54,814 nucleotides of DNA from Streptomyces novaecaesareae (GTDB lineage Bacteria; Actinomycetota; Actinomycetes; Streptomycetales; Streptomycetaceae), in contig NZ_JNWQ01000046.1 of the NCBI RefSeq assembly GCF_000716875.1, forward strand, positions 1-54,814, in the 5' to 3' direction. Shown one piece after another: positions 16,420 to 25,206 of the stretch; within the stretch, counting starts at the first letter, position 1; every line of letters begins with the position of its first letter. The notes under the pieces are model-generated. The model worked only from the letters and a program-made list of their open reading frames with translations. It made no database searches and was not told the origin of the DNA. Position numbers and translations under genes: made by a program.

Positions 16420-16510
16420 GGCCCGGACAACGCGAAAGCCGCAGGTCGTATGACCTGCGGCTTTCTACTACTGGAGCGGGCGACGAGAATCGAACTCGCG
16501 CTCTAAGCTT
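16420..16510. repeat. Distal attachment-site repeat (partial tRNA-Gly copy plus terminator)
   Basis: Positions 16420-16465 are identical to 28142-28187, including a 14-bp terminator hairpin (16434-16447 with 16452-16465). Positions 16472-16510 are identical to 28192-28230, the 3' half of tRNA-Gly from the CCA end to the anticodon stem. The match continues into the anticodon loop after a one-base insertion. The six bases between the blocks replace four in the other copy. This is a displaced tRNA 3' end, as left by site-specific integration. Confidence 0.9.
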
Positions 16511-16697
16511 TGGGAATCTTTGGCCCTTCGGACCACAAAGCCCCCCTGACCCGCACCGATACCTGCGCATCCAGCCTGTCGGACACCCGGCGCAGACCGC
16601 TGCTGTCCGCCGTTCCCTCCGATGTCGCCGTCCCGACCATGACGAACTGCCAGGGAAGTGGTAGCGGGAATCCACCCTGACCTGGCTCAATAGCAGG

Positions 16698-17540
16698 ATG
16701 GAGATCGGCGAGAGGTGGGCCTACCGAGCCCAGCCCAATTTGCTCGGCGGCGCAGTCCGCCAGGTGGAGATCGTCCGTGTCGGCGGCCCTCGCCGGACCT
16801 CGCAGGTGCATGTCCGGTTCCTCGAAGGCGAGGACGCCGGCCTGCAGGACTGGGTCGCTCCGGCGTCCCTGGTCGCGCTGTGGGACGACGTCGCGGCCTT
16901 CCGGGCCGACGACGACGCCGAACTCGCCCTCGCCGAGGCGTCCCGACAGGTGCGGAAGACCGCGGAGTTCGAGACGGCCCGGATGGTTCTCGGCTTCGCC
17001 CGACCCAAGAGCCGGCTGCGACTGCGCACAACCGTGGCCGATGCCGGCGTTCTGGAACTCACCGCTCTGGACGCCACCGCTGAGCAGTTCGGGCTCGACG
17101 CTGATGCGCTTCGGGCCGACCCGATGCTCCATGAGAACCGGACCGGCCTGTTCCTGGCAGGCTGGCCAGTCACCGAGCGGATCGCCCGGCGCGCCGCAGA
17201 GGTCCTGGCCGAGGACATCCTCCCGGAGGTCGAGCGCAGGCAGGAGGTTCTTGACCGAGAACGCGCGCAGCCCTCATGGCAGTCGTGGAACCGCCGCGAC
17301 GACCGAAAGCTGCAGGCCGAGGCCGACGTGCTCGGGACCGTCCGAGAGTGGTGCGGCCATGAGCAGGTGGAGCGCTTCGACGAGTTGCTCGCGCTGCGGG
17401 CCGAAGTCGAGCGACTCGGCACGATCGTCGAACGGGCGTTGAAAGCCCTGCGCGACCGGGGACACGGTGTCATAGCCTCCACCATTGAGCGCGACCTCGG
17501 GGTCCGGGTTTCCACCCTTGGTCCCGAGGTACGGCGCTGA
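16698..17540 (+). CDS. Hypothetical protein of the island
   Basis: 280 aa. The ATG at 16698 has no good Shine-Dalgarno site; CAATAG just upstream may be a -10 box of a leaderless transcript. The N-terminal 60 residues are strand-rich with basic and aromatic residues (MEIGERWAYRAQPNLLGGAV; QVHVRFLEGEDAGLQDWV), reminiscent of a small Tudor- or SH3-like barrel. The rest is mainly helical with a predicted coiled coil near the C-terminus (HEQVERFDELLALRAEVERL). I do not recognise the family. Its 3' end overlaps the convergent gene at 17470-19137 by 71 bp, so the two probably travel together. Confidence 0.75.
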   Translation: MEIGERWAYRAQPNLLGGAVRQVEIVRVGGPRRTSQVHVRFLEGEDAGLQDWVAPASLVALWDDVAAFRADDDAELALAEASRQVRKTAEFETARMVLGFARPKSRLRLRTTVADAGVLELTALDATAEQFGLDADALRADPMLHENRTGLFLAGWPVTERIARRAAEVLAEDILPEVERRQEVLDRERAQPSWQSWNRRDDRKLQAEADVLGTVREWCGHEQVERFDELLALRAEVERLGTIVERALKALRDRGHGVIASTIERDLGVRVSTLGPEVRR

Positions 17541-19137
17541 CACCGCGCCACACATCGGTCTGCTGCCGTGACGGGGTCGGCTCTGCCGGCACTGACTCCT
17601 TCTCCGGCCGGTGCGGGTTCCACCCGTCGAGGAAGGGGCGGAGCTCATCAGGCGTAGGCTCGGTGTCGAAGACTTCTACGCCGAGCCCGCTTCGGGAAGC
17701 CGTCGGGTCGATCCGATTGGCCTGGGCCTTCCCCCAGACGGACCATTCCCGGAATCGCTGCGCCTCTGCCGCGTCGTCGGCCCGGCCGGCGGCCTCGTCC
17801 AGCGCAGCGCAGAACTCCCGGATCTCCCGCGCGCCTTGCCAGCGTTCCAGAGCCGACCCGAACCTCTCAAGGCGTGATGCCTCGGCGGCCTTGACCCGGG
17901 CTGCAGCGACAGCGGCCTCCCAGTCCCGCTGCCGGCACGCCCTCTCCTCGGCGGCCAGCCGCTGCCGCTCGGCTTCGGCCCTCTCCCGCTCCTCCCGCAG
18001 TCGGCGTTGTTCAGCCTCGCGTTCCAGCCGAAGGCGCTCCTGTTCCTCGGCACGTACCTTCAACGCCCGGAAGAGCGAAGTGATCTGCTCCTCCAACAGT
18101 CGCTTCGGCGAGTCGGCACAGTCCTTCTTCCAGCCGGCGCCGTATCCGTAGCCGCCACCGTGCGCCTCGACCAGCTGAAGGTCGAGCTCGCCGGACGGCT
18201 CGGACCGGTAGGCCGGAGTCACCCGCTGCCAGTCGTAGGTCTTGCGCCGTCCGCTGGTCCGGGGCACGAACTGGACCAGCTTCTGTCGCTCCTTGAAGCT
18301 CAACTCCCATGTCCTGCCGTGGACGGAGAGCAGTGGCCGCGGCTGTTTCCGCTTCTTGGAGATCGTCACGTCACCATGGCGTGCCAGCGCTTCCTGAGCG
18401 ATGAGTCGGACGATCGACAGGACGCGGGGGAGCACCTCCTCGGAGATCTCGAAGGCACTGTGGTCTGCCGCCAACGCTGCGATCACATCATCCACGTCCG
18501 TGATGACCCGGCTACGCTGGAGCCGGATCCGGTTCCACTCGGTCTCGTCCAGCCCGTTGTCGCGCAGCAGACCGAGGAAGAAGTCACCCTTCTCCCGACC
18601 GCTGTACTTCAGCTGGTAGCCGTCAGGCGCGCACCTGCGAGCCGCATCGAAGGCCCGGCGCAGCCTGCCTCGTTCCTCCGGCGACGGATCGGGAATCCTC
18701 AGGATTCCCCCTGCCTGCCGGACCTGTTCGATCAATGCCTGACCGCTCGCCGCCCCGGATTCCTTCGGCGCTTTCGGCTGCTGTCGCACTGTTGGTGTCG
18801 GAGTGCCTGCCCTGGCTTCCGGCCGACCCGTATCCGCGGGCCTGCTCTGTGGCGCCGGACCGATGGAACCCTTCGCCTTGGGCTTGGTCAAGGGCTTGGG
18901 AGCCATGCCCGGACGGTCCGGGTGATGCCCGTGTTCCAAATAGAACCGGCCTGCATCGGTGATCTCAGCCTGCCACTTCACCCCTTCGCCCTTCGGCATG
19001 GAGATGAGGCCGCGCCCCTTGAAGGCACGAGCTGTAAGGGCGAACTCGGGCTCACCAGAAGTGACCGGGCTCTCGCCCCCACCGATGCGGTCAAGAAGAG
19101 CGAGCTGACGCTCATTGAGAGGTGACCAACGAAGCAT
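17470..19137 (-). CDS. Large hypothetical protein with N-terminal wHTH-like and coiled-coil regions
   Basis: 555 aa from the ATG at 19137; an ATG at 19155 is equally possible and neither has a clear ribosome site. Residues about 5-70 look like a winged-helix domain (LNERQLALLDRIGGG; ALTARAFKGRGLISMP; AEITDAGRFYLEHG). A Pro-rich linker follows. The middle domain contains RSRVITDVDDVIAALAADHS. A long charged coiled coil rich in Glu, Arg and Gln covers about 360-420. The C-terminal part is acidic. No catalytic motif is recognised. It could be a DNA-associated structural or defence protein; this is speculation. Confidence 0.75.
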   Translation of the reverse strand: MLRWSPLNERQLALLDRIGGGESPVTSGEPEFALTARAFKGRGLISMPKGEGVKWQAEITDAGRFYLEHGHHPDRPGMAPKPLTKPKAKGSIGPAPQSRPADTGRPEARAGTPTPTVRQQPKAPKESGAASGQALIEQVRQAGGILRIPDPSPEERGRLRRAFDAARRCAPDGYQLKYSGREKGDFFLGLLRDNGLDETEWNRIRLQRSRVITDVDDVIAALAADHSAFEISEEVLPRVLSIVRLIAQEALARHGDVTISKKRKQPRPLLSVHGRTWELSFKERQKLVQFVPRTSGRRKTYDWQRVTPAYRSEPSGELDLQLVEAHGGGYGYGAGWKKDCADSPKRLLEEQITSLFRALKVRAEEQERLRLEREAEQRRLREERERAEAERQRLAAEERACRQRDWEAAVAAARVKAAEASRLERFGSALERWQGAREIREFCAALDEAAGRADDAAEAQRFREWSVWGKAQANRIDPTASRSGLGVEVFDTEPTPDELRPFLDGWNPHRPEKESVPAEPTPSRQQTDVWRGVSAVPRDQGWKPGPRGRAQWWRL

Positions 19138-19354
19138 GCTGCCGTCGTACCCCATCAGCACCAACAGAGACAACCACCTCGCGCCGGGGACCAAGCCTCG
19201 CGCAACCGCTGCGCGCCGAACACCAACGGCACTCGGGCTCTGGAGGCAGGACAGCCGAGGCTTCACTCCTCAACGCGATACGTTGGCACTTCCGACTCCA
19301 AGATCGGAAACGGTGGCCGCAGAGGCCTCGAAGTGGAAGGGCTGGGGTGGCAAC

Positions 19355-21148
19355 GTGGTCGAGGACCTGAAGCACTGGGTTCGCGTACCGGTGGGGCCCG
19401 ATGCGGCCCGATGGGCCACCCGCGGGCGGTGTCGACGAGTCCTGCTGGTCATCCACAACGTGACAGCGGCGACGCGGTTGCTCGATGTGCTTCCACTATT
19501 CCGCGATGATCTGCGCCTCCAGGTACTGGCGACCTGCACCGGCTCGTCGCCCTTCCAGTCGGGCGTCGAGGAGCTGCTGGCTTCGATGGGCGTGCCGGTC
19601 CTGCCTTGGGAACAGGCCCTCACCGTTCCCGTGGACCTGGCGATATCGGCGAGCTTCGGCGGCCAACTCGATGCCGTCAAAGGCAAATTGACAGTCCTCT
19701 CTCATGGCGTCGGATACAATAAAAAGCTGGCGACGCCGGACGCCGGACGCCGGACGCCGGACGCCGGACGCCGGACGCCGGACGCCGGACGCCGGACGCC
19801 GGACGCCGTGTTCGGGCTCGGGCCGGAGTGGATCCTCACCGCCGAAGGCGTCCCGATCGCGGACGCCATGGTCTTCTCACACCCCGAGCAGATCAGCCGG
19901 CTCGCCGAATCCTGCCCCGAGGCCGTGCCGACCGCCGTACTGGCCGGCGATCCCTGCTTCGACCGCATCCTCGCCACCCGGCACCACCGCGACCGGTACC
20001 GGCGGGCCCTGGGGGTGCGTCCCGGGCAGCGCCTCGTCCTGCTGAACTCCACCTGGAATCCGACCTCGCTCTTCGGTGACTCCGGCCCCGAGGACGTCCT
20101 CCCGCTCCTGCTGCCCCGGCTGACGTCCGAGCTTCCCGCCGACGAGTATCGGGTGGCAGCGGTCCTCCACCCGAACATCTGGCACGGCCACGGCCCCGGC
20201 CAGATCCGCCTCTGGCTGGACAAGGCCCGGCGGGCCGGGCTCGCCCTCGTCGACCCGCTCGAAGGCTGGCGCCAGGCCCTGCTCGCCGCAGACGTGGTCC
20301 TGGGCGACTTCGGTTCGGTCAGCTACTACGCCGCTGCCTGCGGCACCCCCGTGCTGCTGGGCGCCACGGACCCAGAGGCCCTCGGAGCTGGGTCGCCCGT
20401 GGCTGAGTTCGTCCGGGACGCGCCCCACCTCGATCCGTACAGCGCGCTGCTGCCCCAGCTGGACAAGCTGCTGGCCGAACACCGTCCCCTCGAAGGGCCG
20501 GCCACGCTGACCAGCTCCGTTCCGGGACAGTCGGCGGCCCTGCTGCGCAGCCTCTTCTACCGGATGATCGGCATCCCCGAGCCGACCGCCCCGGCGGTGC
20601 TCGACCCGCTGCCGCTACCGCCGTACGAGCCACCGCTCCGCACCGCTCCCCTGCGCGTACTCACCCTCACCACCGCGGACGGCACCATCGCCGTACGGCG
20701 CTTCGCCGAGCCCCGGTACGAACCCGACGGCGCCGAGGGCGAGGGTCACCTCGCCGTGCACGAGGACACCCTCGATCCCGGTGTGCTGGAGTCGGCCGAC
20801 GTCATCTTCCGGTACGGCGAGCCCGACGACCCCCGGTTCGGCTCGCCCCACGAGTGGGCGGCCGAGGTCCTCGACCGGTACCGCTCCGCCTCGCTCGCGG
20901 CCTACGTCACCGGCCCTCGTGAGTGCGAGGTGCTGCACCGCGGCGGACTGCGGTGCCGGCTGACCTCCGACACCGCCGGAGATCCGGCCGCACACGCGTC
21001 GGCGCTGCTCGCACGGCTGCACACCGATCCGGCGGTTGTGGCACCGGCGCCCACCACCCTGACCGTCAGGACCGGCAGCCACCTCGCGCGGGTGCTCGTC
21101 ACGGTTGTTCGGGAAGGCACTGGGCGCGCAGCCCGGCCAGGTAGTTGA
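19355..21148 (+). CDS. CDP-glycerol glycerophosphotransferase-like protein with a phase-variable repeat
   Basis: About 597 aa from a GTG at 19355; the true start is uncertain, as the frame is open from 19115. GT-B-like halves: VLLVIHNVTAATRLLDVLPL and VDLAISASFGGQLDAVKGKL plus TVLSHGVGYNKKL. Then come VLAGDPCFDRILA, AAVLHPNIWHGHGP and the TagF-like LLAADVVLGDFGSVSYYAAA. Related Streptomyces proteins are often mislabelled translation initiation factor 2. Between the two halves is a TPDAGRR heptad repeat encoded by a 7-bp unit (19731-19807), so slippage would shift the frame. The role may be transfer of a polyol phosphate to a surface polymer. Its 3' end overlaps the convergent STAND gene by 50 bp. 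Confidence 0.75.
   Translation: MVEDLKHWVRVPVGPDAARWATRGRCRRVLLVIHNVTAATRLLDVLPLFRDDLRLQVLATCTGSSPFQSGVEELLASMGVPVLPWEQALTVPVDLAISASFGGQLDAVKGKLTVLSHGVGYNKKLATPDAGRRTPDAGRRTPDAGRRTPDAVFGLGPEWILTAEGVPIADAMVFSHPEQISRLAESCPEAVPTAVLAGDPCFDRILATRHHRDRYRRALGVRPGQRLVLLNSTWNPTSLFGDSGPEDVLPLLLPRLTSELPADEYRVAAVLHPNIWHGHGPGQIRLWLDKARRAGLALVDPLEGWRQALLAADVVLGDFGSVSYYAAACGTPVLLGATDPEALGAGSPVAEFVRDAPHLDPYSALLPQLDKLLAEHRPLEGPATLTSSVPGQSAALLRSLFYRMIGIPEPTAPAVLDPLPLPPYEPPLRTAPLRVLTLTTADGTIAVRRFAEPRYEPDGAEGEGHLAVHEDTLDPGVLESADVIFRYGEPDDPRFGSPHEWAAEVLDRYRSASLAAYVTGPRECEVLHRGGLRCRLTSDTAGDPAAHASALLARLHTDPAVVAPAPTTLTVRTGSHLARVLVTVVREGTGRAARPGS
19731..19807. repeat. Heptanucleotide microsatellite, 11 copies, inside a coding region
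   Basis: One CGACGCC followed by ten perfect GGACGCC units gives 77 bp. Three units make 21 bp, translated as TPDAGRR. Because 7 is not a multiple of 3, gain or loss of one unit changes the frame; a shifted frame meets a stop by about 20045. Confidence 0.95.
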
Positions 21149-23231
21149 GGTGGATGGTGGCGTTCTCCTGGCTCAGCAGCGCGACGGCCTCCTCGATCAG
21201 GGGTAGCGCCCCAGTGTGGTCGGCCGCGTCGAGGCGGAGCTCCGCGAGGTCCGTCAGCACCCGGGCGGTGTTGTAGCGCTCGCCGCTTTCGCGGAAGAAC
21301 TCCCGTGCCGTGGTGAGCCGTTGCTCCGCCTCGTCGAACCGGCCGAGGCCTCGTAGCGCCCGTCCCCGGTGCCGGTGCAGCAGCGCACGGGCCCGCGGCA
21401 CATCGGCGGCGCCGTCGTCGGCCGGGCCGATCCCGTCCAGCAGCCCGTCCGCCTCCTCGAAGCACTCCAGGGCCGGCCGGAAGCGCCACTGGCGCAGCCG
21501 CAGCAGCCCCAGCGACTCGACCGCCGTCGCCCGGCCGCGCGCGTGCCCGGCCCGGGCCTCGTCGTCCGCGGCCGTCAGCAGCTCGCGTTCGGCCTCCTCC
21601 TCCTGCCGCAACTCCATCAGGGCGAAGGCCAGTTGGGTGTGCATCCGGCCAGCCGTTCGGGTACCCGGACAGTGCCGGCCGGCGGTACGGGCCCCGGCCC
21701 TCAGCGCGGGCAGCAGGGCATCGTGGCAGCCGGCCTTGAGCTGCACGGCCCAGAGCGCCTCGACGGTCTGGCAGACCGTGTCGAAGCGGCCGAACTCCTC
21801 AGCGGCGAGCACGGCTTCCACCAGGTTGCCCGCCTCGGCCACCAGCGCGGCGACCGCCGTGCCCTCGTCCTCGTACGGGCCCGGCCCCAGCTCGGCGTAC
21901 AGCGGGCCGAGGTGCCAACGTTCCTTCAGCGCCGCATAGTCGGCCCGAACGGCGAAGCGCAGGTACCAGTCCACGGCACGGGTCACGGCCGCGGCGCACC
22001 CCGCCAGGCCGTCCTCGCGGGCCGCGGCTTCCTCTGCGTGGGCGCGCACGGCCGGCCGGTACCGGTAGCGTCCGTCCCCGGTGCTCTCCAACAGCTGGAG
22101 ATCCGCCAGTTCCGCCAGCGCCGACTCCGCCTCGGCCTCCGAAACCTCGGCCGTCGTCGCCACCACCGCCGCGTTCAGCGAGGGCCACGGTCGCAGCGAC
22201 CCGAGCCGGTAGATCCTCGCCGCCTTCGCTCCGAGCCGCCGATAGGCCTCCTCGACGACGGCCCGCACCGGGGGTTGGGGATTCGCCGGATCGCCGCCGC
22301 CGAACGACGCCGTGGTCAAGTACGGGGCCATGGCTCGCAGGGCGAACGGGGAGCCGGCGCACCGCTCCAGCACCGAGGGAAGCGCGGCGCGGGCCGTCGC
22401 CATGGCCGGCCGTCCCGCCAGGTCGGCCAGCAACCGCTTGGCGTCCTTGTCGGACAACGGACCGACGGGGATGGTGACCGCATCCAGACCGGTGAGCGGA
22501 CGGCGGGCGACGATCAGGGTGAACACCCCAGGCGCCGCCGTGATCAGCGGTTTGACCTGGGCCGCCGACTGCGCGTGGTCGAGCACGACCAGCAGCCGCC
22601 GGTTGGAGAGCAGGGAGCGGAAGAGGTCGATCCGGTCCTCCACAGCGGGCGGAACGTACTCCGCGGGTACGCCCAGGCGCAGCAGGAAATGCCGCAGAAC
22701 CGTCGCAGCCGTCGGAGCAGTGCTCACCGAGCCGCTCCAGAGATCCGTGTACAGGGTCCCGTCCGGGAACCGGCCGGCCTCGCGTCCTCCCCAGTGGAAG
22801 GCGAGCGCACTGGTACCGATCCCCGCCGGACCGTGCAGGACAGCCACCTTCGGCAGACCGTCGGGCTTGCGGTCCGCCTCACGGTCCAGCAGCGCCAGCG
22901 GGCCCTTCCGGTCGGTGAAGAAGCGGGCCGAGGCCGGCAGCAGCTGCGGCACCCCGTGAGCGGCAGCCCCTCCGGTGCCCTTCCCACTCATCACAGCGGC
23001 GAGCGCCCTCGCCTGCTCGGGGCTGCGCAGCGCCTCCGCCACGAGCAGTCCCGCCACCGACTCCCGCTCGGCCTGCCCGACCGGCGCCGGCACCTCCCGC
23101 CCCACCGCCCGGGCCACCAGCCCGCCCACCGTCTCCCAGGCCCGCTTCCCCGCCTCGTTGGCCATCCCCGCGCCGGCCGCGCCCAGGAAAGCCGTCACCA
23201 TCGACAACGACAGCGGATCCACCGCACCCAC
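21099..23231 (-). CDS. STAND/NB-ARC-type NTPase with TPR repeats, degenerate Walker A
   Basis: 710 aa from the GTG at 23231, seven bases after GGAGG. Residues 1-100 have a hydrophobic helix (SMVTAFLGAAGAGMANEAGK), perhaps an effector or membrane-association module. The NTPase core has GPAGIGTS at 134-141 where GxxGxGK[TS] is expected, so the invariant Lys is Thr. It also has a Walker-B-like RRLLVVLDHAQ and the NB-ARC GSPFALRAM. A winged-helix part and at least five TPR-like units follow. STAND proteins are signal-activated switches, often in defence. Loss of Lys suggests binding without hydrolysis or a degenerate gene. It is convergent with and overlaps the 19355-21148 gene. Confidence 0.85.
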   Translation of the reverse strand: MGAVDPLSLSMVTAFLGAAGAGMANEAGKRAWETVGGLVARAVGREVPAPVGQAERESVAGLLVAEALRSPEQARALAAVMSGKGTGGAAAHGVPQLLPASARFFTDRKGPLALLDREADRKPDGLPKVAVLHGPAGIGTSALAFHWGGREAGRFPDGTLYTDLWSGSVSTAPTAATVLRHFLLRLGVPAEYVPPAVEDRIDLFRSLLSNRRLLVVLDHAQSAAQVKPLITAAPGVFTLIVARRPLTGLDAVTIPVGPLSDKDAKRLLADLAGRPAMATARAALPSVLERCAGSPFALRAMAPYLTTASFGGGDPANPQPPVRAVVEEAYRRLGAKAARIYRLGSLRPWPSLNAAVVATTAEVSEAEAESALAELADLQLLESTGDGRYRYRPAVRAHAEEAAAREDGLAGCAAAVTRAVDWYLRFAVRADYAALKERWHLGPLYAELGPGPYEDEGTAVAALVAEAGNLVEAVLAAEEFGRFDTVCQTVEALWAVQLKAGCHDALLPALRAGARTAGRHCPGTRTAGRMHTQLAFALMELRQEEEAERELLTAADDEARAGHARGRATAVESLGLLRLRQWRFRPALECFEEADGLLDGIGPADDGAADVPRARALLHRHRGRALRGLGRFDEAEQRLTTAREFFRESGERYNTARVLTDLAELRLDAADHTGALPLIEEAVALLSQENATIHLNYLAGLRAQCLPEQP

Positions 23232-24265
23232 CCCCGGTCCTCCGTGGGGCAGAGGTTCACCAATGCCCCAGCCTGTTGCATCCGGCCCAACGGTAGCCTG
23301 CCGAAGCAAGCAGTCGAAGGGCCTCGGGCTGCCACGGCAATGGTGAGAATCTCGGCTCAGAGACCCGACCAGAACCGCGCCCGGTATCCCTCTGACGCAG
23401 TCAGACCTACCTGCGAAGCTCTGCCCATGACGGCAAACATCGCTCTCGACTCTCATCGGACTGCCAGATGTGGTGGCGACCCCTATCGTCTCAGTGATCA
23501 CTGTGGCGGGTGCCCTCATCCTGAGGAAACTACGCATACCGACAACGACTGAAGACACTTCGACGGCAAACCGAACTGACCAGCCCGGCATTCCAGCGGA
23601 ACGCGCCGACGTTCGACGACAGGATGTTCCGCCAACGCGTATCGAACAGTGACCTGTCTGTACCGCCCCTGGCACGGGCCGAACCGGCAGATAGGTCCCC
23701 CGGATCCGGCAATGACCTGAATTCGCTGGCCGGATGCGACTCACAGCCCGAGCAGCGTACCTATCCGGCGACGCGCGTCAGCACGGTTTCCCAATCTAGG
23801 TCCAGTCACTCGGAGGCCGATGCAATAGTCACGAATGCGTCGATTCCGGTTGGCGTCTTCTGGGTCGGCCCCTCTGTCCGCCAGTCAAGTTCTGTTCGGC
23901 GGCGAGCATCCGAGCGGGCAGCGAGCGCAGTGGCTGCCGGGCGATGACGGCGGAGAAGACCACCTCCGCCAAGTCCTAGCGGCTGCTCAGGTCGATCACG
24001 GAGACCGCCGTCGTCGAGATCCGAAGCGCCCGCCGCACACGAGCTACCTCCGACACTACAGCGGAGGTCTGCGAGGCCCAGCCGCCAGCGGTAGGTGGTG
24101 CCCGGCCAGTCTCCCGCCGGCCGGGCACCGCTTCCGTCGGCTCGCTCCTACTTCTGCCCGCCACCTCAGGTGCTGCCTACCGCCCCGTCGACCGACTCGC
24201 GTGACAGCCTCAGTCGTGAACTCAGTATCCTTCATGGCCTCCGACCAGCCCATGGAGCTTCTTCG
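23232..24265. other. Gene-poor, lower-GC segment of the island
   Basis: No gene here is convincing. Short frames exist: a 41-codon frame from the ATG at 23427, and 23470-23652 (60 codons) with a hydrophobic start (VVATPIVSVITVAGALILRK) but no ribosome site. The minus strand near 23855-23985 can be read as a protein-like DLAEVVFSAVIARQPLRSLP without a usable start, suggesting a gene remnant. The promoter of the STAND gene should lie close to 23240-23330. Confidence 0.5.
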
Positions 24266-24586
24266 ATGAGCAACGAGCCTTACCTGCCCACGGAAACGCA
24301 GTACAGCGATCTGCGAGCGTTCGTGCGGAACCTCGAACGACAAGCAGAGCTCGAGCAGCGCGGGCAGAAGCTCGGTCCAGCAGTGAACTCCATCTATCTC
24401 GCATGGGACCGGATGGCCATCGGCTACGTCGCTCTACTCGGGAAGGAGCGGGCTACGCCCGAAGCAGTCCAGGCTGCAACTCGGGCATGGCGAATCGTTC
24501 TTGAGATGCTTGAGGTTTGGCGAGACAACCCGCTCCTGCCCGAATCGCTGCGGGAACCCGTGAAGGACGCGGCCAGGTACTACTGA
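24266..24586 (+). CDS. Small hypothetical protein of the island
   Basis: 106 aa from the ATG at 24266, with GGAG nine bases upstream; the longer frame from 24095 is unlikely. It is all-helical and charged: YSDLRAFVRNLERQAELEQR, AWDRMAIGYVALLGKE, then TRAWRIVLEMLEVWRD. No membrane segment or catalytic motif is seen. Codon use is less GC-biased than in the chromosome, in line with transfer. It is convergent with the T7SS-associated gene at 24608-25156; the function is unknown. Confidence 0.65.
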   Translation: MSNEPYLPTETQYSDLRAFVRNLERQAELEQRGQKLGPAVNSIYLAWDRMAIGYVALLGKERATPEAVQAATRAWRIVLEMLEVWRDNPLLPESLREPVKDAARYY

Positions 24587-24607
24587 GCGGGACGCGCTGG
24601 TCGCCTA

Positions 24608-25156
24608 TCAGCCGGCCAAGTCATCCAGGGAAAGTGTGACCGAGGGAACGGCACCCGGATTGATGCGCAGATCCAGCCCACGTGTCATCTCGGTAAGCTG
24701 CCGCCCTGTCAACCTCATTGCTCCCGGCCAATGCGGCGGCAGGTAGCGCTCCGACGTGCACGCCTCCAGGATGTCCGGTCCGTCCGCGCCCGGCATGACA
24801 TGGAGATTCAGGTGACCCGGTTGCGCAAACAGAAGCAGGTCGGAATCGAGGAGTGCCGCCTTCAAAGCCTCCTCGCTGCCGTACCCAGCTGCCGCCCACT
24901 GGAGCGCTTCCTCCGCTACATTCTCTGGTCTCGACCAGCCTCGCGACTGTGGCGAAGGTCGGTAGTTCGGGTTGTGCCGAAAACGAACCAGTTCTCCGTT
25001 GGAGTCGACCTGCCAGCCACCCATTACCGCGTAGCTGGGCACCTCTCCGTTCGGATCACAAGCCGGATCGATCGTATAAATCCAGCCCCCGCGCCGACGG
25101 CGAGCCTCGGCACGTAGGGCCTCGGCGATCGGGGGATTGACCGGGCCATAATGCAC
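24608..25156 (-). CDS. Type VII secretion-associated SseB-like protein, putative immunity protein
   Basis: 182 aa from the GTG at 25156 with AGGTAGG upstream. Features: GGWIYTIDPACDPNGEVPSY, a W-x-V-D strand, then FRHNPNYRPSPQSRGWSRP followed by EEALQWAAAGYGSEEAL. This is the pattern of proteins labelled type VII secretion system-associated in Streptomyces, with an SseB-like second half. Being last in the toxin operon, 50 bp after the ADP-ribosyltransferase toxin, it is the best candidate for the cognate immunity protein. That role is inferred from position. Confidence 0.75.
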   Translation of the reverse strand: MHYGPVNPPIAEALRAEARRRRGGWIYTIDPACDPNGEVPSYAVMGGWQVDSNGELVRFRHNPNYRPSPQSRGWSRPENVAEEALQWAAAGYGSEEALKAALLDSDLLLFAQPGHLNLHVMPGADGPDILEACTSERYLPPHWPGAMRLTGRQLTEMTRGLDLRINPGAVPSVTLSLDDLAG

Positions 25157-25206
25157 TGCCCATCCTACCTTTCAAACCACTAATCGAACTGCCGGACCAC
25201 CCGAGA

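Noticed and set aside
16511..16697. Remnant of an integrase next to the distal att site
   Set aside because: The minus strand can be read without stops towards the att site, but no tyrosine-recombinase motif (R...HxxR...Y) is recognisable, so it is not called.
19731..19807. Repeat as a CRISPR-like array
   Set aside because: The units are 7 bp without spacers and are translated in frame; it is a microsatellite.
23470..23652. 60-codon frame with hydrophobic start
   Set aside because: No ribosome binding site and no clear start; kept only as a remark in the gene-poor segment.
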